Shown: positions 1 to 10,036, numbered from the stretch's first letter. The stretch: 64,000 nt of DNA from Alkalihalobacterium elongatum (GCF_019024285.1 NZ_WMKZ01000018.1:1-64000), one strand, 5' to 3'. Notes: a model not told the origin generated them from the sequence alone. Made by a program: numbers and translations.

Positions 1-49
1 CTATGTACTTACCGCTACAAGGTTGTACTCGGGACTTTCACCCGTTAGA

Positions 50-70
50 GTTCGCCCATGCTGGGCGAAC
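50..70. other. Perfect 9-bp inverted repeat at the left edge
   Basis: Two 9-base arms (GTTCGCCCA and TGGGCGAAC) flank a 3-base loop. A short plus-strand reading frame enters from the left edge and stops at TAG just before the hairpin. It looks like the tail of something lying outside the window, possibly a mobile or repetitive element, but I do not recognise it. The run of nine A that follows belongs to the resE terminator. Confidence 0.35.
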
Positions 71-102
71 AAAAAAAAAGAGAAGTCTTTTTTGACTTCT
101 CT
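71..102 (-). terminator. Rho-independent terminator of resDE
   Basis: On the minus strand a perfect 9-bp stem (AGAGAAGTC/GACTTCTCT) with a 6-base loop is followed by nine T. It lies about 50 bases beyond the resE stop codon. Confidence 0.9.
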
Positions 103-152
103 TCTGCTGAATTTTGTTTCTTATGAAACAAGATTATTCGTTGATATTCCAT

Positions 153-1931
153 TTAATCTTCTATTTTTCGAGGAATTTGAAAGGTGAATGTCGTACCTTC
201 GTTAATTTTACTATGAACCGAGATTTCACCACCATGTGCTTCGACAATATTTCTAGCGATGGCTAGACCAAGTCCAGTTCCTGAGCGGCCACGAGTTCTT
301 GCTTTATCAGCTTTGTAAAACCTTTCAAAAACAAAAGGTAGATCTTCTTCTGGTATACCTGAACCACTATCTTCAATATCGAACCTTAAATAGTTTTCAA
401 GTTGCTGAACTTTTAATTGTACAGTGCCACCTTTTTCTGTGTGACGAATAGCATTATGAATTAAGTTGGTTAGCACTTGTTCGATCCGATCTGGGTCAAG
501 ATGTGCAGTAGTTAGGTTGTCATCGATTTTTGCAGATAATGTTATACTTTGCTCCTTTGCTAACCCTTGAAACTTGCGATTAATTTTTTCAGAAAGTTCT
601 TTTGCATTAACAGCTTGACCCTGCAATTCAATATGACCAGCTTCCATTCTTGCTAAGTCTAAAAGTTCATTGACAAGTCGCCCCATTCTTAACGATTCAT
701 CATAGATAATTTGAGCTATTTCTTTTTTCTCTTCATCTGTCTGAGCAATATCGTCAATGATTGCTTCACTATATCCTTGTAACATTGATATAGGAGTTCG
801 AAGTTCATGAGAGACATTGGCAATAAAATCTTTGCGAAGTTTATCTAACCTTCGTTCTTCGGTTATATCTCGAATGACTGCGACGGCCCCGCGCACGAAC
901 GTTTTATCGTAAAGTGGGGAAAGGATAATCGCCCAACTCCTGCCTTGAATGTCAATTTCCATTGCTTGTTCTTTTTCAATTGCTACCACTTGCTGAAATA
1001 ACTTTTTAATCGCTTTTGGCAAATCATCAGCCTTACCATCTAGTCCTTGATCATAATACCAAGCTTGTAAGAAACGTTCTGCTGGTGGATTCGTTACGAT
1101 AATCTTCCCTTTACGATCTATTGTAATAACGCCATCAGCCATACTACTTAAAATTCTAGATAATTGTTCTTTTTCTTGACTTAAAGCCATTAAATTACGA
1201 TTTAACTCACGACGCATTCTGTTGAAGGCAATTGCAAGCTGACCAATTTCGTCATTAGTTAAAATCGGTACTTTCGTATCAAATTTTCCTTCAGCTACTT
1301 CCATAGATGCTTGTCTCATTTTTCGAAGAGGTGCAGTTATCCTAGAAGATAGGAAGAATGCGAAAATTGTCGTTAATACAATTGCAATACCTGCCGAAAA
1401 GTATATAATTCTTTTTGTTTCGCCTGTGGTCTCTTCTAATGCCGAAAGTGATTGATATAAGAATACTGCACTAGACTGATCGCCGATTCGGACTGGCTGA
1501 CCGACGATCATTACTTCAGTATGCACTTCTATACCATTTTCATAGAAAGGAAAGTCTCCTTGGCTGACAACTTGTTCACCATTGTCAAATACTTGAGAAA
1601 GAATTGGATCTTCGAAGAAAATCGCAATAGGTAAATCAACAGTAACTGTATCATTTGAGGAATACCAATAATCATCTCCCTCAATAATTACTACTTTTGT
1701 CTCATAAGACTCTGCAATTTTTGAAATAGTTGATAGTGCAGTCTCTTGATCTTCATATTCTTCAATAATCGTTGCTACCATCTTTGCATGATTCATGAGC
1801 TGTGATTCAGCTTCAATAACATGAAATTTCTCGAAGTATTGAAGAAGCATGACCATTAATATAGACAATAGGACAGAAACTAAAAGTAGGATCGTAAACC
1901 AAAGCTTGCCTACAACACTCCGCCAAAGCAT
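153..1931 (-). CDS. resE: Sensor histidine kinase ResE
   Basis: Membrane histidine kinase paired with ResD; in Bacillus it responds to oxygen limitation and nitric oxide and controls anaerobic and respiratory genes. The 592 residues show a first membrane segment (about 9-30), an extracytoplasmic sensor region (30-175), a second membrane segment (176-196), a HAMP linker (197-250), a PAS-like region (255-360), the dimerisation domain with phospho-acceptor H375 in ANVSHELRTP, and an ATPase domain with the N box (NAIRH, about 493) and glycine boxes DSGSGIP and GTGLGL. The start codon overlaps the resD stop by one base, so the two are translationally coupled. The product is assigned from architecture and from the adjacent resABC and resD. 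Confidence 0.95.
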   Translation of the reverse strand: MLWRSVVGKLWFTILLLVSVLLSILMVMLLQYFEKFHVIEAESQLMNHAKMVATIIEEYEDQETALSTISKIAESYETKVVIIEGDDYWYSSNDTVTVDLPIAIFFEDPILSQVFDNGEQVVSQGDFPFYENGIEVHTEVMIVGQPVRIGDQSSAVFLYQSLSALEETTGETKRIIYFSAGIAIVLTTIFAFFLSSRITAPLRKMRQASMEVAEGKFDTKVPILTNDEIGQLAIAFNRMRRELNRNLMALSQEKEQLSRILSSMADGVITIDRKGKIIVTNPPAERFLQAWYYDQGLDGKADDLPKAIKKLFQQVVAIEKEQAMEIDIQGRSWAIILSPLYDKTFVRGAVAVIRDITEERRLDKLRKDFIANVSHELRTPISMLQGYSEAIIDDIAQTDEEKKEIAQIIYDESLRMGRLVNELLDLARMEAGHIELQGQAVNAKELSEKINRKFQGLAKEQSITLSAKIDDNLTTAHLDPDRIEQVLTNLIHNAIRHTEKGGTVQLKVQQLENYLRFDIEDSGSGIPEEDLPFVFERFYKADKARTRGRSGTGLGLAIARNIVEAHGGEISVHSKINEGTTFTFQIPRKIED

Positions 1932-2647
1932 TACCCTTTCACTGCCTCAAATTTATAACCAACGCCCCAAACCGTTGATATCATACTTGCAGCATCTGGA
2001 GACACCCGATTTAACTTTTCACGTAATCGTTTCACATGTGTATCAACTGTTCTTAGATCTCCGAAGAAGTCATAATTCCACACATCTTTTAATAATTGTT
2101 CTCGAGAAAATACTTTATCAGGTGATAACGCTAAATAATGAAGTAATTCATACTCTTTAGGCGTTAAATTAATTTCTGTACCTTCTACTGTTACACGATG
2201 TGCATCATTATCAATCGTCAAGTGTGGGAAAACAAGAATATCTTTTGACCCTGTATCCGTTTGCAAAAATTTGGTTGAAGAAGATCGGCGTAAAAGGGCT
2301 TTCACTCGTAAAACAACTTCACGTGGACTGAAAGGTTTAACAATATAATCATCCGTTCCCACTTCAAAACCTTGAACACGATTTGCTTCTTCACCTTTTG
2401 CTGTAAGCATAATAATAGGTGTTGCTTTTGTCTTACGTAACTCTTGGCAAACTTCTATTCCATCTATACCAGGCATCATGATATCAAGTAAAATTAAATC
2501 ATAATCTTCCTTCAGTGCCATTTCTAAAGCTTGTTCGCCATTTTCAGCATCTTCAACTTCATAATTTTCTCTCTCTAAATACATTTTTAGTAATCGACGA
2601 ATACGCTCCTCATCATCTACTACTAAAATCTTTGCCTCATGTTCCAT
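1931..2647 (-). CDS. resD: Response regulator ResD
   Basis: OmpR-family transcription factor of 238 residues. The receiver domain (residues 5-120) has the acidic pair D11/D12 and phospho-acceptor D55 in LLDIMMPG. The C-terminal winged helix (about 140-235) carries LTPKEYELL and VDTHVKRLREKL. It acts with ResE to activate the res genes, cytochrome genes and anaerobic respiration. It sits 139 bases downstream of resC, as in other Bacillus, and probably has both read-through from resABC and its own promoter. Confidence 0.95.
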   Translation of the reverse strand: MEHEAKILVVDDEERIRRLLKMYLERENYEVEDAENGEQALEMALKEDYDLILLDIMMPGIDGIEVCQELRKTKATPIIMLTAKGEEANRVQGFEVGTDDYIVKPFSPREVVLRVKALLRRSSSTKFLQTDTGSKDILVFPHLTIDNDAHRVTVEGTEINLTPKEYELLHYLALSPDKVFSREQLLKDVWNYDFFGDLRTVDTHVKRLREKLNRVSPDAASMISTVWGVGYKFEAVKG

Positions 2648-2749
2648 TAACTCTACCTCCCAAATATAAACAATTAGACATAAAATGCGTGCTACGACAT
2701 AATAATCTTTATTTTAACACGTTTCAACAATAATCAAAACGATACAATG

Positions 2750-2783
2750 ATGAGGCTGACTCAAAAATTTGAGTCAGCCTCAT
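2750..2783 (-). terminator. Long hairpin after resC
   Basis: A perfect 16-bp inverted repeat (arms 2750-2765 and 2768-2783) begins 4 bases past the resC stop codon. No clear T run follows on the minus strand, so termination may be partial, which would let some transcripts run into resDE. Confidence 0.6.
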
Positions 2784-2786
2784 TCC

Positions 2787-3974
2787 TTACGCATAAGAAT
2801 GTAAACCAGCAATAACTAAGTTTACAAATACAAGGTTAAACATAATAATTGCAAAGCCAATTACACATAACCACGCCGAACGTTCACCATGCCAACCTTT
2901 AGAAAGTCGAAGGTGTAAATAAGCTGCATAAAATAAAAATGTAATGAGTGCCCAGACTTCTTTAGGATCCCAACCCCAGAAGCGTGTCCAAGCTATTTGA
3001 GCCCAGATCATTGCAAATATTAATCCACCGAGTGTGAAAATTGGGAACCCGATTGCAATCGCTCGATAACTGAGTTCATCGACACGGTCTGCATTAACCC
3101 CTTTTAAAATAGGCTGGATTTGTGCACCGATTGGTTTTCTAAAAATTAATCGTAATAACCAATATATAACTAAACCAGCTAACAATGCCCAGATTACCGT
3201 GTTAGCATCATCACTACGTAACCACGCAGGCATTTCAAGCAATGGACTCATACGATCTTCTGTTAACAATTGACCTTCGTTTGGTCCTAATAATGGTGGT
3301 AAACTATAAACCATTTCTGCTGGTTGATCTTTTTCATTAACATAAGAGAAAGTTGCCTCATAATTTAAAGCATTAAACAGATAACCTACTAAAATGAAAC
3401 CGACAGTCGCAATAATACTGTATAAAATGAACTCTAATGATCTCGTCTTTTTATCCTTCTTGGAATAGTCTATTGTACGAAGCAAATAAATTAAACCAGC
3501 TGCAAAACCTATCGCTAGTATCCCTTGTCCTAATGCTGTCGTAATAACATGTATCTTCAACCAAATACTTTGTAATGCAGGGATTAAAGGAGATACTTCA
3601 CTAGGAAAAATCGATGCATAAGCAATGATTAACATGACAGTAGGCATCGAAAATAGACCTAAAATGTTTGAGCGATAGATAGCGTATATGATAATGAAAG
3701 CAAGTCCAATCATAATCCCTAAGAATGTCGTATATTCAAACATATTACTTACTGGTGCATGGCCTGCCACGATCCAGCGAGTTATAAAATATCCCATCGC
3801 AAATAAGAAACCGACAATTGAGGCTAAAAAGCCAAATGTCCCCCAACGATTTCCATTCATTTCTCCTTGTTTATCACGCCACTTTTTCCCTGTAATTGAT
3901 ACAGCGAAAAAAATTGTAGATGCTAAATACAAGAAGAAAGCAATCAATAATAAATTACTACTTAAAGCTGCCAT
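2787..3974 (-). CDS. resC: Cytochrome c biogenesis protein ResC (CcsA family)
   Basis: Polytopic membrane protein of the system II cytochrome c maturation pathway. With ResB it delivers haem to the outer face of the membrane and attaches it to apocytochrome c. The 395 residues hold about eight hydrophobic segments and, near residue 330, the tryptophan-rich haem-handling WWD motif ([13 protein letters not shown]). The start lies 17 bases inside the end of resB, so the two genes overlap. Confidence 0.93.
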   Translation of the reverse strand: MAALSSNLLLIAFFLYLASTIFFAVSITGKKWRDKQGEMNGNRWGTFGFLASIVGFLFAMGYFITRWIVAGHAPVSNMFEYTTFLGIMIGLAFIIIYAIYRSNILGLFSMPTVMLIIAYASIFPSEVSPLIPALQSIWLKIHVITTALGQGILAIGFAAGLIYLLRTIDYSKKDKKTRSLEFILYSIIATVGFILVGYLFNALNYEATFSYVNEKDQPAEMVYSLPPLLGPNEGQLLTEDRMSPLLEMPAWLRSDDANTVIWALLAGLVIYWLLRLIFRKPIGAQIQPILKGVNADRVDELSYRAIAIGFPIFTLGGLIFAMIWAQIAWTRFWGWDPKEVWALITFLFYAAYLHLRLSKGWHGERSAWLCVIGFAIIMFNLVFVNLVIAGLHSYA

Positions 3975-5616
3975 CTTGCACTCCCTCCTTAGGATGTTTC
4001 TCTTCTTCCTTGAGAGCTACTTGATCCATTGGTGAAGATAATTCTGTACCTTCTATCATGCGATCAACTTCATCTTTCAATGAGCTCCAATTTTTATTCG
4101 TATGACCAGCAATCCAAATTTCTCCATTTATACGTTGAACCCAAATTCTGCGGTGCACCCAATAAGAACCTTGGACGAGTCCAAACATAAAGATTAATCC
4201 ACCAACGATTAAAATACCTAACGTATAATCTTTACGAACTGTTAACGCAGTGACATTTTTAGTTTCCACACCGTCAAATCGCAATTGGTACTCATTTTCA
4301 CCGAAAGGTTCTAAGTTTTGTCCAATCGCTAGGAAACTAACTTCTCCCTCTGGATGGTCAGGAGATACCATTTCAAAAATGAACGCTGGATTATTAGGGA
4401 TCCTTGACTGACTGGCTGGTTGTCCTTGGTCATTTAGAAAATAATCAGGGAAGTAATGACGTACTTTTACCTTATAGCCATCTCCCAAATCATATTCAGC
4501 TTGTGGATCAAATAGATTGACAGAAAAACCTCCGACCGGTTCGTCTTCGCCTTTACGGATCATATTAAAGCTCATTACATTTAGCTCATGTAACTTATAG
4601 TCGACTTGGTACAATGCATAGCCATCAAATTTAAATGGTTGATTTACTAGAATTTCATGTCGATCAACCTCTACTAATTCAGCATCTGCACCAATTGTAT
4701 CTGTATTTTCTCTTTTATAAAGAACAGCATTCGTTTGATACGTTTTAACGACTGTAGCTCCAGAGTTTCTAATAGCTTCTCCAAACACTTCATCGTCTTC
4801 GTCATATAATTCAACAATGAACTTCTCATTTTTTAAGTAATACTCTTGATTCGTACCTGGAATAACCTCAATTTCCCCTTCACGAATCCATACAAAGTCA
4901 TCAATATACATACCAGGGAAGTAACGTAACATACAGCCAATTAAAAAGATAATAATACCAATATGGTTTACATAAGGACCCCAGCGAGAAAAACGGCCTT
5001 TTTCACCCACAATATTTCCGTTTTCTTCCGAAACTTTGTATTTTCTCTTCTCAAAATTTTCTTTAACTTTGGCAATTGCTTCATCTTCATTACTTACTTT
5101 TGAAGTTCCAAAAATTCGTTGTCGCTTCAAAAAGTTCTGATGCCTTGTTACTCGTTGTGTTTTTAATGCCCTGTGTAAAGGTACTACACGGTCTAAACTT
5201 GCAATAATTAAGGAAACTCCAAGTGCTGCTATTAATAGCATGTACCACCATGAACCATAAAGATCATGAAAACCTAGCTGATAATATAACTGACCTAAAA
5301 ATCCATATTCTTCAGCATAAAATTGTGCTGGATTTACTCTAGGTGGTATATACATTTCTTGTGGAAAAATTGTACCGATTGATGATGCAACGAGAGTAAT
5401 CACGATAATCCAAATTCCTACTTTGACGGAAGAAAAGAAATTCCATATTTTATCAATTATCGTCTTATTGTAGGTTTGCGACCGGCGTGCGACACCTTCA
5501 TACCTCATATTAAGAAGTTCATTCTTTTCAGCTTCTAAAGGCTTTCCGCACGATTCACAAATTTCAGTTCCAAATGGATTGACGTGACCACATTCGCATT
5601 TAATTTCTTTACTCAT
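3958..5616 (-). CDS. resB: Cytochrome c biogenesis protein ResB
   Basis: Membrane partner of ResC in system II haem delivery. The 552 residues begin with a small cysteine zinc-ribbon-like module (CECGH...CESCGK, residues 8-24). Membrane segments follow near residues 67-87, 120-140, 215-232 and 465-485, with a large extracytoplasmic domain between the last two. The gene starts 12 bases after resA and overlaps resC, giving a resA-resB-resC operon. Confidence 0.93.
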   Translation of the reverse strand: MSKEIKCECGHVNPFGTEICESCGKPLEAEKNELLNMRYEGVARRSQTYNKTIIDKIWNFFSSVKVGIWIIVITLVASSIGTIFPQEMYIPPRVNPAQFYAEEYGFLGQLYYQLGFHDLYGSWWYMLLIAALGVSLIIASLDRVVPLHRALKTQRVTRHQNFLKRQRIFGTSKVSNEDEAIAKVKENFEKRKYKVSEENGNIVGEKGRFSRWGPYVNHIGIIIFLIGCMLRYFPGMYIDDFVWIREGEIEVIPGTNQEYYLKNEKFIVELYDEDDEVFGEAIRNSGATVVKTYQTNAVLYKRENTDTIGADAELVEVDRHEILVNQPFKFDGYALYQVDYKLHELNVMSFNMIRKGEDEPVGGFSVNLFDPQAEYDLGDGYKVKVRHYFPDYFLNDQGQPASQSRIPNNPAFIFEMVSPDHPEGEVSFLAIGQNLEPFGENEYQLRFDGVETKNVTALTVRKDYTLGILIVGGLIFMFGLVQGSYWVHRRIWVQRINGEIWIAGHTNKNWSSLKDEVDRMIEGTELSSPMDQVALKEEEKHPKEGVQDGSFK

Positions 5617-5628
5617 GTGAACACCTCA

Positions 5629-6156
5629 TTAGGATTGCGGTTTTATCTCTTCCATAAATCTCCGAATAACACTCTCATCCATAAATCCAGTATGAACACG
5701 AACAACCTCACCGTGTTCATCAATTAGTATCGTTGTTGGAAGTGGACGAATTCCGTAGCCTTCCGTTATTTTTCGTCCTTTGTCAATAGCGACTGGGAAC
5801 GATAACTGGTAACGATCGACAAAGGTTTGCACGACTAAGTCGGATTCATCTACATTAAGTGCGATAATCTCAATCCCTTGATCCTTATACTCGTGGTAGA
5901 GTTCTTCCATTATCGGCATTTCTTTTTCACAAGGTGGACAAAACGTCCCCCAAAAGTTTAAGAATATTCCTTTACCCTCTAACTCTCTTAATTCAATCGG
6001 TTCACCAGCTAAATCTGCGACGACAAAATTCTTTGCTTTATCACCTGCACGAACGACTGATTGGTCTGAAAAGAAGTTGATATAAAACGTATAACCAATT
6101 GCAATTGTTATAATTGCTAAAATAGAACTACGAATAATTAGTCTTCTTTGTTTCAT
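5629..6156 (-). CDS. resA: Membrane-anchored thiol-disulfide oxidoreductase ResA
   Basis: Extracytoplasmic thioredoxin-like protein that reduces the CXXCH cysteines of apocytochrome c before haem attachment. The 175 residues start with one membrane anchor (about 6-28), followed by a TlpA-type fold with active site C73-P-P-C76 and E79, which aligns with the functional glutamate of B. subtilis ResA. The chosen ATG lies behind GAGGGGAG; an upstream in-frame start would add six residues but has no good ribosome site. First gene of resABC. Confidence 0.93.
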   Translation of the reverse strand: MKQRRLIIRSSILAIITIAIGYTFYINFFSDQSVVRAGDKAKNFVVADLAGEPIELRELEGKGIFLNFWGTFCPPCEKEMPIMEELYHEYKDQGIEIIALNVDESDLVVQTFVDRYQLSFPVAIDKGRKITEGYGIRPLPTTILIDEHGEVVRVHTGFMDESVIRRFMEEIKPQS

Positions 6157-6176
6157 TATTCTCTCCCCTCTCATGA

Positions 6177-6200
6177 AGAAAAACGCAGTCGCGTTTTTCT
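6177..6200 (-). terminator. Hairpin between rluB and resA, possible attenuator
   Basis: A perfect 10-bp stem (AGAAAAACGC/GCGTTTTTCT) with a 4-base loop ends 21 bases before the resA start. On the minus strand its 3' arm contains five T, so it could terminate rluB transcripts or limit read-through into resA. The rest of the 280-base gap is AT-rich and should hold the res promoter, which I could not place with confidence. Confidence 0.5.
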
Positions 6201-6436
6201 AAAAGTAAGAAGTTGGTGTGAGATTGGTAGAGGTCGACTTTTTCCCTACCACTACTTCTCAACTGCTTTTCTCACAAAATCTGACTATGTGATTGTTGCA
6301 CACAAGTATGAAAAAAGTTTGAAGAAATTTAAAAGCATTTAGAAGGAACTTAATTTTCTTTCTAACTTTATAAATTCCGACATTTTTCTACCTTTATCTT
6401 ATTATAACGATGGAAATGTTGCTTATTTAGTAGAGA

Positions 6437-7165
6437 TTATGACTTTTGTGTGACAGCTATTTCTCGGAAATGTTTAACTTCAATTGGCTTCAAAGGTCGA
6501 AATTCGCCAGGAGTCAGCCCTGTAAGATCCAAGAAGCCATATCGCTCTCTTTTAAGTTTCATCACTTGATATCCAAGAGCTTCAAACATTCTACGCACTT
6601 GACGATTTCGCCCTTCGTGTATTGTTAGTTGAACAATCGATGTTTGATTTTTTTTATTAACTGAAAGAAGCTTAACTTTTGCTGGTGCCGTTTTACCGTC
6701 TTCTAATCGAATGCCCTCTTTTAATAGCTTTAACTGTTCCCTTGTTGGTACACCTTTAATTTTTGCAACATACACTTTGTCGATCGTATGTTTAGGGTGC
6801 ATTAAAAGATTCGCAAATTCCCCGTCATTCGTTAACAGAATAAGTCCAGAAGTATCGTAGTCAAGTCTCCCTACTGGAAATATTCTTTCCTCCACCTCAA
6901 TAAAGTCGGTAACTACTTTTCGACCTTTATCGTCGGATACGCTTGAAATAACACCAGCTGGTTTATAAAGTAAAAAATAAACTGGTTGCTCCCGGTCGAT
7001 TGGTACTCCACTCACTTCTATGTCATCCTTATTAGCGTTTACCTTGACTCCTAGTTCACGGACAATCTTTCCGTTAACACTAACCTTACCTTCCAATATT
7101 AACTGTTCAGCTTTCCTTCTTGATGTCACACCCGCTTGGGCAATAACCTTTTGTAATCGTTCCAT
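6437..7165 (-). CDS. rluB: 23S rRNA pseudouridine synthase RluB
   Basis: Isomerises one uridine of 23S rRNA (position 2605 in E. coli numbering) to pseudouridine. The 242 residues comprise an N-terminal S4 RNA-binding domain (about 1-60) and an RsuA-type catalytic domain with GRLDYDTSGL, in which D102 is the likely catalytic aspartate. The C-terminal HEGRNRQVRRM motif is typical. It lies between spmB and resA, its usual place in Bacillus. Confidence 0.93.
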   Translation of the reverse strand: MERLQKVIAQAGVTSRRKAEQLILEGKVSVNGKIVRELGVKVNANKDDIEVSGVPIDREQPVYFLLYKPAGVISSVSDDKGRKVVTDFIEVEERIFPVGRLDYDTSGLILLTNDGEFANLLMHPKHTIDKVYVAKIKGVPTREQLKLLKEGIRLEDGKTAPAKVKLLSVNKKNQTSIVQLTIHEGRNRQVRRMFEALGYQVMKLKRERYGFLDLTGLTPGEFRPLKPIEVKHFREIAVTQKS

Positions 7166-7312
7166 ATTTTCACCTCATTGAACATCTTAATGCTTCTGTT
7201 GTAAATTCTCAAGTTTTCATTATTATAGGTTAATTATTGTCACTTTTTACATATTAGATAAGCTATAATCATTAATCAATATTTATTTGTTCCCTTTTTG
7301 ATTTAAAGTAAA

Positions 7313-7497
7313 GGCTCTTTTCTCAAAGGTTGTTGCTCTAAGCTATTGGACCGTTAACCAAGCGTAAGCTTGGTTCTTCACGCTTTAGCGTGAAGCTTTT
7401 GCACATAAATTAGCCAGATGGACAAATGAATTTGTCCATTAGGGCTAATTTATGTGGAAAAAACGGTCTAATAGCAACAGAGTTTACGAAAACAGCC
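7313..7497. mobile_element. Miniature inverted-repeat element, copy A (185 bp)
   Basis: Non-coding element with imperfect terminal inverted repeats of about 30 bases. The left end begins GGCTCTTTTCTCAAAG and the right end reads GGCTGTTTTCGTAAAC on the complementary strand. Internally there are three hairpins, including one closed by TAAATTAGCC and GGCTAATTTA. The flanks AAAGTAAA and GAAGTAAA match at 7 of 8 bases and look like a target-site duplication. It shares its layout and interior with the copy at 20632. No transposase is present, so it would have moved in trans; the ends resemble those of ISL3-family elements. Confidence 0.75.
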
Positions 7498-7506
7498 GAA
7501 GTAAAA

Positions 7507-7536
7507 GAAAAAACACTAACCGAAGAAAGTTAGTGT
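7507..7536 (-). terminator. Terminator of the dacB-spmA-spmB operon
   Basis: On the minus strand an 8-bp stem ACACTAAC/GTTAGTGT with an 8-base loop is followed by six T. It lies 17 bases past the spmB stop. Confidence 0.88.
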
Positions 7537-7552
7537 CTCAAAAAATTTATGG

Positions 7553-8086
7553 TTATGGTCCAAATACTAATGTAACTATGACAATAGAAGCAATTATCCC
7601 GACTAGATCAGCTAATAGACCAACTTTTAATGCATCCCCCATTTTTTTTATTCCAACCGCCCCAAAGTAAACCGTTAATACATAGAGGGTTGTATCTGTA
7701 CTTCCTTGCATTGTAGAGGCTAGTCTACCAATAAATGAATCTGGCCCATATGTTGCAATTAGATCCGTCGTCATACCTAAAGCTCCTGTACCTGAAATAG
7801 GACGAATCATTGCTAGAGGAACAATTTCACTAGGTACACCAATTGCTTGTAACACGGGTCTTAATGAATCGATAATGAAGTCCATCGCTCCAGAAGCACG
7901 AAAAACTGATATGGCAACTAGCATTCCAACTAGATAAGGAATAATTGAGATGGCCATCGAAAACCCCTCTTTAGCTCCCTCAACGAACGTTTCATAAGTA
8001 GGGACTTTCTTATACGTTCCATATAGTAGAATAAAAGCGATAAGCATTGGAATAATCCATATAGATATTACTGTTATCCATCCCAT
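7553..8086 (-). CDS. spmB: Spore maturation protein SpmB
   Basis: Membrane protein that, with SpmA, is needed for full dehydration of the spore core and hence heat resistance. It has 177 residues with nucleoside-transporter-gate-like hydrophobic segments and the conserved RPISGTGALG stretch. The start is set at the ATG behind GAGGAGG, two bases after the spmA stop. A longer reading frame extends back into spmA but has no ribosome site. Confidence 0.92.
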   Translation of the reverse strand: MGWITVISIWIIPMLIAFILLYGTYKKVPTYETFVEGAKEGFSMAISIIPYLVGMLVAISVFRASGAMDFIIDSLRPVLQAIGVPSEIVPLAMIRPISGTGALGMTTDLIATYGPDSFIGRLASTMQGSTDTTLYVLTVYFGAVGIKKMGDALKVGLLADLVGIIASIVIVTLVFGP

Positions 8087-8088
8087 GC

Positions 8089-8676
8089 TTACCTCCTCCT
8101 CATCCGACGATAATAAAAATAGCGATCTATTAGTATGGCACCTAATGTTGAACAAAATGTTGCAAGTATCGTCGTTCCGACAATTTCAGTAGGTGAAACC
8201 GAGTCATAGCTCATTCGAATTGAAATCACTGTTGTTGGTATCAATGTAATACTTGCTGTATTAATTGCTAAAAGAGTAATCATTGATCGGCTTGCTTCAT
8301 CTCGATCACCATTCAACCTTCTTAACTCTTGCATTGCTTTTATTCCCATCGGTGTAGCAGCGTTTCCTAAACCAAACATATTTGCAGTCATATTTGATAG
8401 GATATACCCCATTGCTGGATGATTACCAGGCACTTCTGGAAACAATCTAGTAGCGATTGGTCTCAATAATTTTGCTAACCCATCTAACAAACCTGCACTT
8501 TGTGCTATCCTCATCATCCCTAACCAAAAAACGAGAATACTTATCAAGCCAAAGCAAATGGTCACTGCGTCTTTAGCACCTGCAAAGATTGCCTCATTGA
8601 CCTCAGGCATCTTTCCATTAATCCCTGCAAAGAGTAATCCAATGACGAGCATTGATACCCATATAATGTTAATCAA
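8089..8676 (-). CDS. spmA: Spore maturation protein SpmA
   Basis: Membrane partner of SpmB, made in the mother cell and required for normal core water content. The 195 residues form several membrane segments with a glycine-rich gate region (GYILSNMTANMFGLGNAATPMG) near residue 95-115. It overlaps the end of dacB by 8 bases. The dacB-spmA-spmB order is the same as in B. subtilis. Confidence 0.92.
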   Translation of the reverse strand: MINIIWVSMLVIGLLFAGINGKMPEVNEAIFAGAKDAVTICFGLISILVFWLGMMRIAQSAGLLDGLAKLLRPIATRLFPEVPGNHPAMGYILSNMTANMFGLGNAATPMGIKAMQELRRLNGDRDEASRSMITLLAINTASITLIPTTVISIRMSYDSVSPTEIVGTTILATFCSTLGAILIDRYFYYRRMRRR

Positions 8677-9820
8677 TGATTTTCACTCCCAAAGTAAGAA
8701 AGAAAATTTCCTTTATTTGAGACCAAAATCCTTTTTTCTCTTCTTCAATTGGTGTTAAAAAATAAAGTGGAATACTATTTAATGTTTTACCATTCATTGT
8801 TATCGTAAGTTTTCCCACTGGTTGTGGCATATAAATATTATTTGCTTCTTCACCTTTTGGTGGACGATATAATGTAATATCCTTTTTTACACCTTCTCTT
8901 TCTTTTACGGTTAGTGGATATTTAAATGTATAAGGAATATATACTCTATCTTTGTAAAATTCATCTTGAATTCCTTTAATTGTACCTTCATCTGCTAACG
9001 TCTCTACCTTATATCGATCAAATGCTGAATTGAAAAGATTCATATGATCATTCCAGTCACTTGGTGCATTTAACGTAACACAAATTAAATCTAAATCATC
9101 TTTTGTCGCTGTTGAGACAAGCGTTCGTTTCGCTCTCTTTGTGAAACCTGTCTTACCCCCAGTGGAGTATTTATATAATTGAGTGAGAAGTCTATTTTTA
9201 TTTTTCCAGTAACTATAAACGTCCCCTTCTCTTTGTGCTTTATAATTGCTTGTCGCAGAAATTTCTCGATACTGCTCACTCTCCATTGCATACTGCGTCA
9301 GCTTCGCCATGTCATAAGCCGTTGAATAATGTTCTTCATGGTCATCAAGTCCATGTGGGTTTGAAAAAACGGTTCGAGTCATACCTATCTCCTGAGCTTT
9401 CTCGTTCATTAAGTAAACGAAGCCTTCAAGGCTTCCACCAACATGTTCTGCAATAGCCACAGCAGCATCATTTCCAGAGCGAAGCATAAGGCCATATACT
9501 AAATCCTTAAGCTTTATTTTTTCGCCAGCCTTTAAATAAAGAGAAGACCCTTCTGTTCCTTCTGCTCGCGTTGAAACTTTTACGTAATCATCCATTTTTC
9601 CAGATTCAATCGCTAAAATTGCTGTCATTATTTTTGTAATACTAGCAATTCTCATTTGTTGATGTTCGTTTTTCCCATATAATACACGTCCCGAAGATTG
9701 TTCAATTAAAATCGCACCTTGTGCAGAGACAGAAAAAGCCTCACTTTTACCCGTAAATGAAAATGCAGATAATATTAAACTAATAGATAAGCATATAATT
9801 AGTACTTTTTTTCTGTACAT
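8669..9820 (-). CDS. dacB: Sporulation D-alanyl-D-alanine carboxypeptidase DacB (PBP5*)
   Basis: Penicillin-binding protein that trims peptide side chains of spore cortex peptidoglycan and so controls cross-linking. The 383 residues start with a signal peptide (about 1-29). Active-site motifs are S60-I-T-K63, S115-G-N and K223-T-G. A C-terminal PBP5-type domain and a hydrophobic tail follow. The start is set at the ATG behind GGCGGGG, giving a proper signal peptide; the longer open frame adds 41 residues without a ribosome site. A sigma-E-type promoter lies just upstream. Confidence 0.92.
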   Translation of the reverse strand: MYRKKVLIICLSISLILSAFSFTGKSEAFSVSAQGAILIEQSSGRVLYGKNEHQQMRIASITKIMTAILAIESGKMDDYVKVSTRAEGTEGSSLYLKAGEKIKLKDLVYGLMLRSGNDAAVAIAEHVGGSLEGFVYLMNEKAQEIGMTRTVFSNPHGLDDHEEHYSTAYDMAKLTQYAMESEQYREISATSNYKAQREGDVYSYWKNKNRLLTQLYKYSTGGKTGFTKRAKRTLVSTATKDDLDLICVTLNAPSDWNDHMNLFNSAFDRYKVETLADEGTIKGIQDEFYKDRVYIPYTFKYPLTVKEREGVKKDITLYRPPKGEEANNIYMPQPVGKLTITMNGKTLNSIPLYFLTPIEEEKKGFWSQIKEIFFLTLGVKIID

Positions 9821-9851
9821 ATAAATCCCCGCCTGAATAGTAGTTTGTACA

Positions 9852-9881
9852 AGTGTATGCGGAAGATATTGAAGTATGAAC
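9852..9881 (-). promoter_or_regulatory. Candidate sigma-E promoter of dacB
   Basis: On the minus strand GTTCATA and CATACACT are separated by 15 bases, close to the sigma-E consensus, and the -10 ends 31 bases before the dacB start. The dacB operon of B. subtilis is known to be transcribed by sigma-E. Confidence 0.6.
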
Positions 9882-9973
9882 AAATTTGTCCAACTCCTAA
9901 TAACAATAGAATAATGACCCAATATATCGAGAAAACTATTCATTAATATATAGGTTCTATATAAGTAAAAGGT

Positions 9974-10003
9974 GTTTAATTATCACTCTGAAAAGGCATT
10001 CTA
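9974..10003 (+). promoter_or_regulatory. Candidate sigma-G promoter of the first DUF421 gene
   Basis: GTTTA and CATTCTA are separated by 18 bases. The -10 fits the sigma-G consensus CATWHTA fully and the -35 at 4 of 5 positions. The -10 ends 33 bases before the ATG. A very similar arrangement precedes the DUF421 gene at 15327. Confidence 0.45.
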
Positions 10004-10036
10004 TAAGTATTTGAAGTTAAAGGAATTGGTGAGACG

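Noticed and set aside
7452-7670. Plus-strand 72-codon open frame overlapping the miniature element and the 3' end of spmB
   Set aside because: It crosses a terminator and is antisense to spmB, with no ribosome site.
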